Source: Oenanthe sinensis (Eukaryota; Streptophyta; Magnoliopsida; Apiales; Apiaceae). Taken from it: a stretch of DNA of 64,000 nucleotides. Numbering within the stretch: the first letter of the stretch is position 1; each line of letters begins with the position of its first letter. A program made the position numbers and the translations under genes. Where the stretch lies: positions 25,468,501 through 25,532,500 of the forward strand of contig CM053794.1 of NCBI GenBank assembly GCA_028671895.1, given 5' to 3'. The notes below the pieces were generated by a model. That model did not search any database and had not been told where the DNA came from. It worked only from the letters and a program-made list of their open reading frames with translations. Positions 22,651 to 45,500 of the stretch are shown one piece after another.

Positions 22651-25212
22651 TATATATTAGACAAGATTTTAATAACGATTTTAAATAAACATAAATTTAA
22701 TCACTTGAATAAAGTGACGATATATTATTTCATGATTTTTTTCCACATCACACTTACACGTGAGAATTTTAATTAAATTCATAAAGCGAAAAGTAAGTAT
22801 TTGATCCATATTTTACAAACTACATAACGACTTTTCTAACATCCACCAATTTTGTGTCTATCTTACCAACAGCCCGTTGCACTTCTTAATTAACAGGAAC
22901 AAGTGTATAAATTGTTTTTTTTTTGACACAGTGTATAAAATTTAATATGATACAATTTTTTGTCACCGGATTTCTTGAAAATGGTTAAATATATAATGGT
23001 GGTATATTTTGTTTTTCTGCTAAAAATTCATGCGGTTTCAGTTGAAAAGATCGCAACTTGATGATAAAATAGAAAATTAAATTTGAATATATAAAGTTAT
23101 ATATTTCTGAAGTATATGATTACGAAATCTACCATCTCATCAATCAAATCATTAATTTTTCTCATAGTTCAGATAAGATTTATCAATTTTTATAAAAAAA
23201 ATTAATACTCCGTAATACATTTTATAGTATGCTTAACTTGAATTTTATAAGAAATTTTAAATTTACTCAAATAACATATTTAAATAATTAAAAAAAATTG
23301 AATCTAAATTTCATTTAAAATCTAACACATTCAAATATTAGTATAATAATAAAATTTGAAATTATAACTCAATTAATAATATTTTTAAAATGAATTTCAT
23401 GTTACCAAATAAATCTTATACTTTTTAAACTTTTTTAAGTATTGTTATTTCCAATTTTTGACTTATAAATGACATTCTTAATATTTTGAGACAAATTTTT
23501 ATTAATTTAAATTACTATTCATAATTATTTTAATCATATTATTTTTCAATATATTCTTTTAAGTTAATTTTTATCCGATAACTAATTTTATTTATATTTT
23601 AATAGTTAAATAATATAATAATATATTTAATATAATTACATTTTTTAAAAATAACATCAAAAATAATTAGTGTCCATCTCCATCCTCATCGTTATCATCT
23701 CTCCGTCCCGGTCTGCTGCTTACATCCGTTCAGTCATATATATTTATTAATTAATTTCAATTTCAATTGTGGTTTATTTATTTATTTTATTTTATCTGTA
23801 TGATTGAGGTTTGTGTGGCAAACGAGCAGGAAATAGGATCGAGTATCGTGAATACACACACATAGGGCATGCAGTTTCTAAATCCGTAATAGAAAGCTTT
23901 CTATTAGTGGGGCTTTTAATCATATTTAATAGTATTTTTTTGACGATCCAACCGTACGGATGTTAAGACGGAGATATCATTGTAAAATTATTTTTATTTA
24001 GATTTGAGTTGTAGAGTATCTTTTTTATAATGATATTGTTTTCTAATATAATTTTACAGCATAGATTGAATATACAATTTTTGTTATAAACACATTGCTC
24101 CAAGTTACAAAATTATTTGAAAACTTGCGTATTTGTTTATTATTGTGTTATATTCGCATCCGTACAGTCAAATTTTAAATTAAATTAAAAAAATGAAGTA
24201 GATTTGAGCCGCGCTAATAGAGAAGTTTTCTATTATGACTTTAGATTCTCTTCTCCCAATATATATGTATATGTATATAATATATGTATGGATGGAATGG
24301 GACCGGATGGATGAAATGGAATGGAACGAAGAAACTAATGAAATTAAAGTATGTAAACCCATAAAAAGGAAACTAAAAATTCCATTCTCTTCTCGCCCTA
24401 AGGCCCTAATTCCATAATATAAATATTATTCTTCACAACTAATTGTTGTTTATCCTTTGTTGAAATATGTGTATTAGATACTCTCTTTTTTCTTTACTTT
24501 CAAATGGTAACATTATACTGTTAGTGACTTGGATGTGCAGGTAAACCGCAGTGTTTGTCTCGTAAATTTTTAATTTTCTTTTTATTGTCATTTTATATCT
24601 GAAAAACTACTTGTATATTTGCAATACGCTCTATTTTATATGTCCGTCGATGAGACAATCATCATACTTCAATGTTTGTAATCAAATTCCATGGTCGGGT
24701 ACAAACTAATGTTTGAGTGGGATAAAGTCATAAAGGGTGAACAAAATTGTGTTAGGTTTAAGTTACATATGATCGACCCTTTTCTTTCAAGGCATTACTG
24801 CAGATGATGGGTATTGTACTGTGCCCTGTGGATTGGTCATGAGAGCAGTTGGAGATCTCACATATGTTATTATGGAAATACAATTGTGATATTTTTATGC
24901 ATGATTGTCATTGACCTAGGACAAAAGCGGGAACAAGGGAGTAAGGGACTATAAGGAAAACAATTCAGGAAAGGTCATGGCGAATTAATTAAACAAAACA
25001 GGAACATAGGCTAAATTTGAATCATCCACAAATAGAGTGTTTTTTAATATGGAATCCTGATAATGTTAATAAATTCTTTAAAAAAAAATGAATTATTTAC
25101 AGCTTTACAAGTTATGTCAAGTTTCCACAATTAATTAAAATACTAAATTACGATATTCCATCAATATCTGTGTATAAGGTTTATTTGATTAGTTTTCCTT
25201 GTCATGTTTCAG
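22651..25212. other. Intergenic region, no confirmed gene
   Basis: AT-rich DNA that should contain the promoter and first exon of the SR45a-like gene downstream. I could not identify a first coding exon with the expected SYSRR-type start. Short frames at 24235-24417 are not convincing. Confidence 0.4.
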
Positions 25213-25490
25213 GTATTCAAAGAACAGTTTAGGTTGTCAATCTCCCGTTCTGTGTCGCGCTCTAGGTCCAGGTCTAGGTCCAGATCAGTATCTAGAGGTC
25301 GTGGAAGGTTAGTTGATAATTGATTATTATATATTTTTTCTAAGCTGCTTTTCGCTGTATAACTGTGGTTCAGTTCACCCATCGTGTATATGATATTTAC
25401 AATCTTCTCTATAAATTTATCAGGCCAACTGAGGTTTATAACCCTGGAAACACACTTTACGTGACTGGCCTGTCTACAAGAGTTACAGCG

Positions 25491-25504
25491 AGAGAGAGAG
25501 AGAG
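25491..25504 (+). repeat. Coding (AG)7 run that breaks the RRM frame
   Basis: Fourteen bases of AG separate the frame of TGLSTRVTA from the frame of ELEDHFNKEGK. A length that is a multiple of three (for example 12) would keep them together. Confidence 0.85.
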
Positions 25505-26765
25505 CTTGAAGATCATTTTAACAAGGAAGGAAAAGTTAGTTGATGTACTCGATACCTGTTACCTTTTATGTTGTGCTGATATCTTATATGATGTGATGTA
25601 TGTCTTTGTATTTTGATATCTTTTAGAAATCATGTTGTTGAGTTTGTGGCTTCAACCTTGGACACTGTTGTGACAATGCTGTGCACTGGATGAACTTTTC
25701 ATCTAGCAGCATGATTTTTAATATGTTCTCTTATTAATAGTAGCATTATGCTCTAGGTTGCTTCGTGCTTTCTAGTTGTGGAGCCTCGTTCACGCATCTC
25801 TCGTGGGTTTGCTTTCATAACAATGGACAGCGTTGAGGATGCTGACCGTTGCATCAAGCACCTAAACCAGTCAGTTCTGGAGGGACGATACATAACCGTG
25901 GAAAGGGTAAATTCATGTATCCATTGATAGCAGCAATTATCATATTTGATTTGATAGGCCATCTTTTTCTTACTTTGAGGTTTTTGGCTATATTCAGAAG
26001 ACATTGTATCAGCTATGTTAGCAGCAATCAAAGATGATGCGTTCATCCATTGCAACATTTTAACAGCTTGATCAATGGCCAGCTAAAAACAGCTTTTCAC
26101 ATGCATCTGATCAACTAAACATAGCATCTTTATTGTTAACAACTACACACCCTCAGCAATTACTTACAACTTCAAACTAATCAACGGTTCTATTCAAGCT
26201 TTTATGGCACCCCACGCCTGACATCAAGTCTTTTCTTTTGGTTAAGCTCGATGAAGTCTGGTTTAAGTTGATGGTTACCAAGTATGTGCCCATGCTATAT
26301 ATGATACATGAGGCAGAGTTGAGTGTATGGATTACCTTAGTTCTATGTTATTTTCCTATGATAGTATTATTTTATTTCCGTGTTAAAGGGTATTTCCATG
26401 TATTTGAATAGTTGCTACTGTGTTTGGTGACGATTCAAATGAATTTTGTGTTGATATTGCTATATATTTCAGTCCCGGAGAAAGCGCCCCAGAACTCCTA
26501 CACCTGGTCATTATCTTGGCCTAAAAAATGCTAGGGACAGTAGTAAGTTGCCTAACTTTGTTTTGTTTGATTGGTCTTCTGCTGGTATTTTCTTGACATT
26601 TTGACATTTTTGTTCTATTTTCTGATGCATGATCTTTCTTGTATCATAGGCTCTCGCGGCGAACGCAGTGATGGTGGCAGATATCGAGGTGGTTCTAGAC
26701 ATGATGAGGACAGGAGGTCCCCAAGGCGTTCACCATATCGACATGGCCGGGACTACTCTCCTCCT

Positions 26766-26891
26766 CCTAGGCGATCTCCTTTTGGTGGAAGGTCAAGAAG
26801 GGATCGTACTAGGTCACCTCCGTATCCTCCTAGGCGATCTCCTTTTGGTGGAAGGTCAAGAAGGGATCGTACTAGGTCACCTCCGTATCCT
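26766..26891 (+). repeat. 63-bp in-frame tandem duplication in the RS tail
   Basis: Two identical 63-bp units starting at 26766 and 26829 encode two copies of a 21-residue block beginning RRSPFGGRSRRD. Confidence 0.92.
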
Positions 26892-26930
26892 CCTTATAGC
26901 CCGGACAGAAATTATGGTCATCGCAGATGA

Positions 26931-28741
26931 GGCTAACGAGATGTGGTGTTCAGATGAAGACATGGATTTTAAACTATTGTTCATATGGTTAAAAATCTGT
27001 TACTACTATGAAGTTAGTTATATCTGATTGTCATTTTGAACTCACGCCTTGCATGTGAGATATAGCGTCTGTATTAGTGCAACTCTCTTTATCGTTTCTG
27101 ATGACGAATTTGGATTCTAGTGTGTGAATTAGGGACGTGTTTGATTGGAGCTCGTTTATCATGTGATGCAAGTGGTTTTCTCACAAAATACCTGTATTAT
27201 TTTCCCATTCCATTTCTAACTTATTCTATTCCTTTCCAACTAAACGGTGGGTTAAGGCCCACAATCTAGCACATAGTCTATTTAAAACCTCTCTGCTACG
27301 CTTCGAGTTGAGGACATGTGAATTGTAAATATATAGCTTGCTTTGTTGCCGCATCTGAAGGATGCACAAGCTTAAAGATTGATTATTCTCATGTAGGCTA
27401 TTATTATTTTACAGGGTTGGGAAATAATAATATATACGTAGTATATGGTAGAGACTAGAGCCGTAGAGGTAACCTGAGTACTTGGCTAGATGGTCAGAAG
27501 TTTCCACTGTTGGCAAAATTATTTGGTGGGTACTGGGTATGATCATTTTAGCTTTGAGGGTAGAAATCAGTGCAGTTAGAACTCCCTGATAAACTTGGTA
27601 GCAGAGTATCTATTTCTAGATATCCAGAAGGTAAACATATATTATCAATTCCGAATTCTCATTTTCCTTAACGATAACCACATTTCAAGCTCTGAAGTCC
27701 AATAAAGCATTTGGATCATGATACAAGAAGCCTGCAGATGGTTATGACGACGGAGATTATGATTATTCTCCTGCAATGTCATCAGAAGGGGATGACAATG
27801 ATGATGGTGGTTATGATTATGCTCCAGCCTCCAGCAGAATAAATAAAATGTACTGCATGCATATATATATATATGAAATCATAAATTCATGAATCATGAT
27901 AAGATGCCTTCATAGAAACCTTCTCAAGAAAAAACACTCGAGAACCACACTGTTTCTTCTAATAATTTATGAACTATACGATCATGTCCCAAACTTTGCA
28001 CGTAAAAGCGAGACGTTGTTAGGGCATTATCACTAGTCTGCAGTCTTGATGAAAAACGTTACATTGATGTGTCTGTGGTGGATTAAATCGCCCGCAGAAT
28101 TAGCCATAAAAATAGTCTTCAGAGTATACATTTCCTTACTTTAATTGAGGTTGGGTCAAGTCATCACTCATAGTCATCGGCATGGGTGTTGGAAGATTAC
28201 AAGTAACATTCAAGTAATATCGTGATCCCCTTAAAAAGCCATGTTACTTGAGCTTGGACTCACAGATAAAACCAGGCGTATTGTGTTAATTTACATATAT
28301 TAGAATTGTACTGACGAATTTCATTTTTATAATCTGTTTCAGAAAGTTAACAGAACGTCCGAACATGGACAACTAATCACGCAAGGTTCACTGTGTGCTT
28401 TGCTTTAAAAACTACCACATGGCAAAGAGAGATAAATTACCATTAGAGATACAACTAAATCCACCAGAAATGATATTAGTCAACAACTTGCCATTCAAGT
28501 AATTGAGAAACCCCACTTGCAAACAATCAACTATAATCTGCCTATTAAAACTCATAAAAAGAGTATCAAACATTTCATCTACCAGTCATTGCCCTATTTT
28601 TTACATCTCTACTTCAGCTCCAAGATGTACAAAGATGTATACAAAATACAATAATGGACAGTTATATATTCAACAACATCCAGCACTGTCTTCAACAATT
28701 GACAAAAAATCTCACACGTATATAGAATGGTGGGATTTGTA
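26931..28741. other. Intergenic region between the convergent SR45a-like and PLD genes
   Basis: Should contain both 3' UTRs. Apart from the short acidic frame at 27727-27893, no gene was seen. Confidence 0.5.
27727..27893 (+). other. Short acidic open frame, possible gene fragment
   Basis: A frame closed upstream by TGA and ending TGA near 27893 encodes an Asp/Tyr/Gly/Pro-rich peptide with two related units (YDYSPAMSSEGDD and YDYAPASS). It lacks an obvious start and domain. It could be a remnant of a cell-wall-type protein, or chance. Confidence 0.25.
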
Positions 28742-38502
<9,761 letters not shown>

Positions 38503-38587
38503 TGTAAAACAGTATACACCAGTCTCACTTATCAATGTATATAGAGATACTGTATGTATGTATGTATTACTATGTAATAGAGTGCTT

Positions 38588-38730
38588 ATGAGAGAGAGAG
38601 AGAGAGAGAAGTGTGCTTATGTGTGAGAGAGAGAGAGAGAGAGAGAGAAGTGGTGCTTATGTGAGAGAGAGAGAGAGGTGGTGCTTATGAGGGAGAGAGA
38701 GGGAGGGAGAGAGAGCGAGAGAGAGAAGGG
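38588..38730. repeat. Compound (GA)n minisatellite in the PLD 5' region
   Basis: Four units, each a GTGCTTATG-like word followed by a GA run, lie about 90-230 bp upstream of the PLD start codon. On the gene strand this is a CT-rich leader or promoter. GA/CT repeats near plant start sites are bound by GAGA-factor (BPC) proteins; a regulatory role here is inference. Confidence 0.85.
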
Positions 38731-39400
38731 GGGTTTGGAATAAAGTGAAGAGGAAGTATAGGTGCGGTGCTAGTAGTAGCAGTAGTAATTAGAAATTAAA
38801 TCCAGTTGTTGTTGTAGGGTTGAGATTGGGATGGATGGATGGATTGATCACCAAAATCTAAAATTATTTGTTGATTACATTGAGAATGAAAAATCGAGGA
38901 CACATGGGGTACAACGCCACCCCATTATTTCTTGTCATTTCCCAACTGTCATTTCATCATTGCCTCGGAGTTTTTTCTTTTAAACATCCTGACTTGGAGT
39001 TGAAAATTTAAACAAAATTATTTATCGGTATATATTTTAAATATTTGATTTTTTTTATAAATTTTAATTATTTAGTATAGAGTAGTGATATGTAGCTTTT
39101 TTTATAATTTGATGGTATTTAAATTTAATTAATATTATTGTTTATTATATTAAATTGTCTTTGATCAATCACTGATTACCGGATTAATTATTGTAAGATT
39201 AATTTTGATTTCGATATGTCTTTTAAAACACTTATAACAACGATAACGTAACATTCATATTCACGTAAAAAATTAATATTAATTTTATGTACAATTTTAC
39301 TTAGATGATGATAATAATTAATTGTGAGAAGCCATTCTCATAAATAAACACTGGGTTTTAAATACCCTTAAACAAAGTATTAATTAGAGACTTATTGTGG
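38731..39400. other. PLD upstream intergenic DNA
   Basis: AT-rich; no gene or TE end recognised. Likely to include distal PLD promoter sequence. Confidence 0.45.
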
Positions 39401-39872
39401 GTCCGTTTGGCTTAACTTAAAAAAAGTTACTTATGACTTAAAGTAAATAAGTGTGATATAAGTGATAAGTAATTATTACTTATAAGTTATTTAGGTGTTT
39501 GGATAATTTTTTTTATAAGTTAATGAAATGTTTGGTAAATTTAACTTATAAGTTGGTGAGAAATTTGATTTTTTTTGATTTTGTTATTATAGAATGTTTT
39601 AATAATTGTTTTTAATTAAATTATTTATATATGAGGTTTTTTTAATTAAATTATTTAATTAAATACAAAATTTAAAAATATATAGTAGAAAGAGGAATGT
39701 AGAAATGGATCGGATAGAAAGAAGAATGTAAAAAAGTAGGTAACCTTCAACTTATAACTTATGTAAATAAGCTCAGTATAAGTTGTGTTATACTTTGTTA
39801 CCAAACGGGGCATGATAAGCAATATGTGCTTATTTTATTTATAAGCTCATTAAAAGGTTAGCCAAACACACA
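39401..39872. mobile_element. MITE with GTTTGGCT-type terminal repeats
   Basis: The left end GTCCGTTTGGCTTAACTT and the complement of the right end GTGTGTTTGGCTAACCTT are matching terminal inverted repeats. The interior carries repeated ACTTATAAGTT words. No target duplication could be fixed, so the superfamily (hAT or PIF/Harbinger) is open. Confidence 0.6.
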
Positions 39873-40186
39873 CTGTATTATGTTCAGTAATAGTTCTGTA
39901 ATATATTATAACTTAATATGATGGTAAGATATATAATTTTTTGTATTACCGTTACTCTATTTAAAAGTCTTCATTGAACTTTTGCTTATAAACACTTATA
40001 TATTTGAATTTAATATGATCAATTTAAGTGAATAATTTAGTCAAAAAGTTAAAAATTAAAATTACTAAATAACTATGTTACAATAAAACAAACTACAGTA
40101 AATAACATGAAATAGGGTAGAATTTAACAGAAAGTACAATACGCATACTTTTTGTTTTGCATTAGAAAGGAAAAAGTCTAATGAGG

Positions 40187-40410
40187 GTGTTTGGCTGAGC
40201 TTTTTTTTCGGAAATAAGTCCTTATTTCCGGGGAAAAGTAAGTATGTACGTATTTTTTCTGAAAATAAGTAACTTATTTTTTAGTTTTAAGATGATATTT
40301 GGTTTTAAAATTCTAAAATAAATATTTATCTTTAAAAAAATAAAAATATGTAAAAAATAAAAATAAATTAAATAACTTATTTTAAATTGAAGGAACCCAA
40401 ACCGCTCCAA
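40187..40410. mobile_element. Possible second MITE
   Basis: GGGTGTTTGGCTGAGC on the left and CCCAAACCGCTCC on the right are roughly complementary, with short internal palindromes (GGAAATAAGTCCTTATTTCC). The ends are imperfect. Confidence 0.35.
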
Positions 40411-41029
40411 TATACGTTTCACGATCTTTTTTACTTGTAACTAACCACTTTACGAACAAATCTAAATTTTATATTACTTGGTGTATAATTCGGATCCCAA
40501 GTCCCAAGACTCCCAACACAATCACATTCTGTTGGTGACTTGCTGTATGATATATTTTCCATGTGCTAATGATTCGTAAACTATGATGGGGAACAACATT
40601 GGCAAATATGGAAAATACAATTTGCATCTGCCAAACTTTAGAGTATGGTGTAGGGCACACAAAGAATAGCATCCTCCTTTTTGGCACATTCTCTTTTTTT
40701 TGGGGTTTAACTGTTTCAATGACTTGCTACAACTTGCAGCGGATCCAAATTATATAAATCGAGCCACGGAATTAAAGGGGTATTAAGTCCCATATTTTCA
40801 GTTTAGACGGAATAACATAGTTTAAGAGGCTACATATTCTATTTCAAGTTTTATGGACGTTATACTGCTCTTGATTTCATTATTTGTAACCTTATTTTGG
40901 AAGAAGTTTAATATATGCAAGTACGATATTTTCAAAAAAAAAAGCATAGTTTAAGAGATTATTAATCATTTTTTAACGAAAAATATATAATTATTTATTT
41001 GTATTGATTTTTATAACTCTCGATATTTA

Positions 41030-41489
41030 GCGGGTGTATTCAATCTAGATTTTAAAGTATTATTTATAGTCCATTGATTTTTATTAATTGTATTTGATTC
41101 AAGATTTCATGCAGAATCGATAGATTATCTACATAATTCATAGAGTCCGCGTTAAATCCAGTAAAATCTCTCGTACTGGGAAAATATTTTGAAACATAAA
41201 AAATATATAGGAAAATCCAACATAGTCCATGGATATTTAAAATCAATCAGTGTTAATAAGTTTTTAAATACCACTGGATTTTAATTGATTAATAATAATC
41301 CATGTTGGATAACCCCAGAATTTTAAATCATTGACTAAAATCCTAATTGAATACCCCTGGATTTAAAGTACAGTTTAAAATTCTGATTGAATATCTCGGA
41401 TTTTAAAGTATTATTTAAAATCCTAATTGAATATCCCCAGATTTTTAAAATACAAAAAAATATTCCAGAATCCGGATTGATTAGACCCC
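41030..41489. mobile_element. Tourist-like MITE with TTA target duplication
   Basis: Ends GCGGGTGTATTCAATC and (complement) GGGGTCTAATCAATC match with a small gap. TTA lies at 41027-41029 and 41490-41492, the PIF/Harbinger signature. The interior repeats a GATTTTAAAGTA...TTGAATA word several times on both strands. Confidence 0.6.
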
Positions 41490-41805
41490 TTAATTTTGAG
41501 TTTAGATTATGTAAAGTTTCTTCAAATTATATAATTTTAGTAATAAAAGTTTTGTTAATTATCAAGTTAATTTTGACATTAGTTATTATGACCGACTGAC
41601 TGTGACTACTCAATAAAATTTCTTACGATGTAAAATCTGAAATTTGATACTTTCTAGTCCTAATTCTATCATTGTATAAAAGTATAAATTTAAATATAAA
41701 TATCTAATAATGCATTACAAAAATGAAAATTTGATTTTAGTAAAAGCAAAGATAATAAATAATAGTTATTTTCTATTACTGTCAGGGAATCGACAATTTT
41801 TCCGT

Positions 41806-42594
41806 TTTTTTTTTTTGCTAAGTAATAAATTTTATAAACTCAGAAAAAAAACATCAATAGCTAAGGTAAACCTTAGACAAGTCTAATTGGAACAACCTTC
41901 AAAAACTTTGCAAAGAAAACCTGAAAAAACCATAAGCACAAACGCCTAAGGATGGGCAATAAACGACTAAAAACACAAGTCAATAGAGTAACAAATTTAA
42001 AGACTGATCTCTATTTATAGCTTGATTAAATTTTCTAATAATCTGTAGCCTTCAACGGACCAATTCCTTAATTTGGTGTGCAAGATGTCGTGCTGTGGTG
42101 CAAGTGCTGCTTACTTCAAAGATCAATTTATTTCTTTCTTTCCATAAGCAATAAACTGTCGTAGCCAAGTATAGTCTAAAGACATTAATCTTTACTTTAG
42201 AGGTGTTTAGACTGAGCACATTGATCAAATCATTCCATAACAAACCAGGCAGCGGAGTAAAACTGGTAACTTGTCGAGAGCAAGTGCACTCAAAGAAAAG
42301 GTGCGCATGGGTCTCCATAGCATTATGACAGAACACACATATCGGGTTTCTGCTACAACCAAACTGAATAAGTCTATCCATCGTGCGCAACCTACGCTGG
42401 ATGGCTAGCCACAAGATGAATGAAAATCTGGGAACATGGAAAGAGTGCCAAACAACATGATACCAGACCACCGGGTTAAAACTCTGAAATACTCGAAGAA
42501 GAGACTGCCATATTGCTGCTAAGTTAACTACAGATTTTTTATTCCATAAGATTCTATCATTACGACCCACAAAAATCTTGTAGGTGCACCTCAA
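41806..42594 (-). pseudogene. LINE (L1-type) 3' fragment with RT zinc-binding domain
   Basis: The minus-strand frame 42594-42052 (180 codons) carries the zf-RVT domain found at the C-terminus of plant L1 polyproteins: W-x5-FHVPRFSFILWLA, RLRTMDRLIQFG, then CVFCHNAMETHAHLFFEC (Cys/His ligands). The reverse transcriptase and endonuclease are absent, as expected for a 5'-truncated copy. A T-run at 41806-41817 is an A-tail on the element strand and marks its 3' end. The 5' junction is near 42600. Confidence 0.85.
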
Positions 42595-42599
42595 TATAG

Positions 42600-45500
42600 T
42601 GCTTATAGTGACATTTTAGAAAGATAATTAATTGTAATAAACCACCAAGTCTTAACGGAATTTGACAAATAGAGTGAAATAAGGTTATGCGGTAAGATTA
42701 GAATCGACTTTTTCTATATTCTAGTTGAAAGTTTTAATTTCTTTTAGTTACTAAATTAACAGGACAACTATATATACCATTGATGACTACCGTTTGGAAG
42801 CATGATGCAGTCTAGTTGAGAGTGCCTTATGAAATATTATCGTCCCCGTTTTTGTATTGGAATTAGGTTCAAATTTTAGTGTAACTATACTGGGCAGGCT
42901 GTTTGTGTTTAAAAGGGTTAGCTGTTAATATGTAGCTAATGGTTGTTTTCCCTCAACTATTTTTTCTTTTCCCCTCTAGGATCTTAAGGCATCGTTTTAA
43001 ATTTCTTTCTACTTATTTTCTCTTATATCATATCTGTTTGCGTGTATTGCAAATTTTGTTGGAACAAATTTTTTTAGTTATTCACGATTCTTTCGATTAA
43101 TCAAGTACTAATATCTTTTCAGTTTATGTCGAATCACTTGCAAGATGAAAATGGTTGATTGCACCTCTAAAAGTGGTTTTCGGTTTGCACTGATCAAAAG
43201 TGCAGGTGACCGATCCGAGAAGGAATATCAAGTTTTGTTGTTTGCGAAAAATATAACACAAAATTACATTCACTGCATAGGAATTGAAAACGAAAATATG
43301 GTATATGGTTTAGCTAATTTGTATGTTTAGGTAAAACAAACTGTATTGTTTTGATTTATTTCATTTTAAATGATTTATACAGTCTTAATTTATTTCATTT
43401 TAAATGACTTGTTAAATATACAGGTGTAAGAGTAGTATCTGTAATTGCTGTTAAATGTGCAACTCATGCCAATTTTGCGAGTAATGTAATTTTTTGAAGT
43501 AGAAGTTGAATAAAATTTATTCTAAACACCAAGAGTGTAAATATAAGAAAAGTTAAAACTAAAAGGAGCAAAAATATAAATTCAGGGACGATGAAAATTA
43601 GTTAGAACTAAAGTATAATAAGAATGCATTACATTATCAAAAAAGTTTTCTTATCGATGGAGAAAATTTATGGGGATTTTTTCAAATTTTATTTAAGAAA
43701 ATTAAATATTTCAAAGTTTTAATGCAAAAGTTTATGCATGAATTCAATAATTTACATTAAATAAATGTCTTTTGTAAAATGCTATCATATCAAATCAGGT
43801 AACTCATCTTAATAAAAATAATAAAGTTTAGATCTGGTTGATGTGTTAATCATAAAAGAATATGAATACTCTAAATTATAAATGTTTAGGTTTCTAACCA
43901 AATGATTCTCCTTTCATCCTTTGGTTAGATTATTTTTATGTTTATTTTCACATAAAAGGTTATACTAGTTCGTATCCTTTGGTTAGATAATTTTTTATGT
44001 TTATTTTCACATAAATAGTATGTTAGTTTGTTTTTTGTTCTATTAATTTTTTATGTTGGGTAAATAGTGTTTAAGAGTTTTATATGTATCTTATGTATAG
44101 TTAAGCGCTTTTAAAAAATAATTGAAACTCATCGTTTCTTTATTTCATTTGGGTTTTAGGTGTACGAACTCTACTCGAACAAGCTGATTTATGGCTGGAG
44201 TTTACCACTGTCTATTAAAGCGGGATCTAGATAAGGATTTGGTTTCAGATTTTTAGGTGTTCTCTTCTCAGTATTTAAGATTTTATTATCTAAATTTTTG
44301 GAGACATCTCTGCATGTCTTTCGGTTAGATGATAAACTTATGGATATGAAAGAAACTCCTTATTTCCGGTATTGTATTTACATACAACTCATTTATGAGT
44401 ATGTATTTCTTGTATATATAAAAAAAAAAAAGAATACCATGTACAAAAAATTAAATACTAACATAATGATGAGGTAATATATACTGTGAGCTGTTAAAAC
44501 AATGTTAATGTAAATTAAATTTTGAATTTCAAGGTTTAAAAAATTGATATTAGTTTATTTAAAAATTATGTTCAAAATAAAAGTTATTTTAATCTAAAAA
44601 TAATAATATTAAATCTTTCGATAAGTTGAAAAAAATTTATTTCTGATAATTTACAAATTATAATTATTATTAACAAAAACCTTCTGTTTTTCCTTTCAGG
44701 AAATTAATATCATATGTTCTCCGTTTATGACAAATTAACATTACTTTTATATTAAAAAAATATTTAATGACTCTAAAATTATCTTTTGATAATTATTTAA
44801 AATTAAAATATAATACTAAGATTATTTTTATAAATAAAAAATTCTATTAATACAAAAATATAAACATTTTTCTCTATTAAACGGGTGGATTAATGATTTT
44901 AGAAAGAGGTGTCACATACATAAATATTTTATACATTTTTTTTCATAAAGAGATCCAGCGAGCTGGCGAGCTGCTTAATTATTACTGCATTGCTGTCAAG
45001 TGGACTCCATTTTTGTATACTTGTAGTCTTGTAGACCATATATCTTCATGTGAATTATTAACTTAAGATTTTGGTCAAATTTTTATTGAGTTCGCAAGGA
45101 AAATGTGTAATATTTATGGCTTTTGACGACATTAGAAGATAAACCATAAATAAATCATCCAAGTAGAATTACAAGTCAAAATATGACATATACCCGTACA
45201 AATAACCACATCAATAGCTCAAATCGCCGCTAACCGAATTGCATTTTATGAATAATCGTAAAATGCGGATAATTGCGGACTCAATTTTTTATAATTGCTC
45301 ATTTACGGTTCAATTGTGATTTTAAATTTTAAAAAACCGGAAAAACCAAATCACAAGCAGTAAAACATATATATTACTTTTTTTATTAATTATATTTGCT
45401 CCTTAATTTTTTATTATACTATATAATAATACAACATAAATTTATAATAATTATAACTAATTTATTATATATTTTTTAGGTTATTAAACTGCAAACAAAA

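Larger units (their letters stand above)
25213..26930 (+). pseudogene. SR45a/Tra2-like splicing factor, frameshifted and lacking a first exon
   Basis: Exons at 25213-25307, 25424-25534, 25757-25906, 26473-26542 and 26650-26930 give an SR45a-like protein that binds pre-mRNA and interacts with the spliceosome in the nucleus. Exon 25213 encodes an Arg/Ser domain (SISRSVSRSRSRSRSR). The RRM follows: RNP2 LYVTGL in the second exon and RNP1 RGFAFITM in the third, then SVEDADRCIKHLNQSVLEGRYITVER. After RKRPRTPTPG comes a Gly/Arg/Ser/Pro tail ending in NYGHRR at TGA 26928. Phases agree at every junction, but in the second exon a (AG)7 run (25491-25504) shifts the frame by +2 relative to the downstream ELEDHFNKEGK, so the RRM cannot be read through. 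With no recognisable start exon, this is either a pseudogene, a recent repeat-length mutation or an assembly error. Confidence 0.75.

Noticed and set aside
25535..25756. An extra SR45a coding exon beginning AAATCATGTTG near 25627
   Set aside because: The exons at 25424-25534 and 25757-25906 join in phase 0 and give the continuous family sequence EGK-VASCFLVVEP, so no exon is missing between them.
43145..43330. 61-codon plus-strand frame as a small gene
   Set aside because: No recognisable domain or conserved motif, and isolated in AT-rich DNA.
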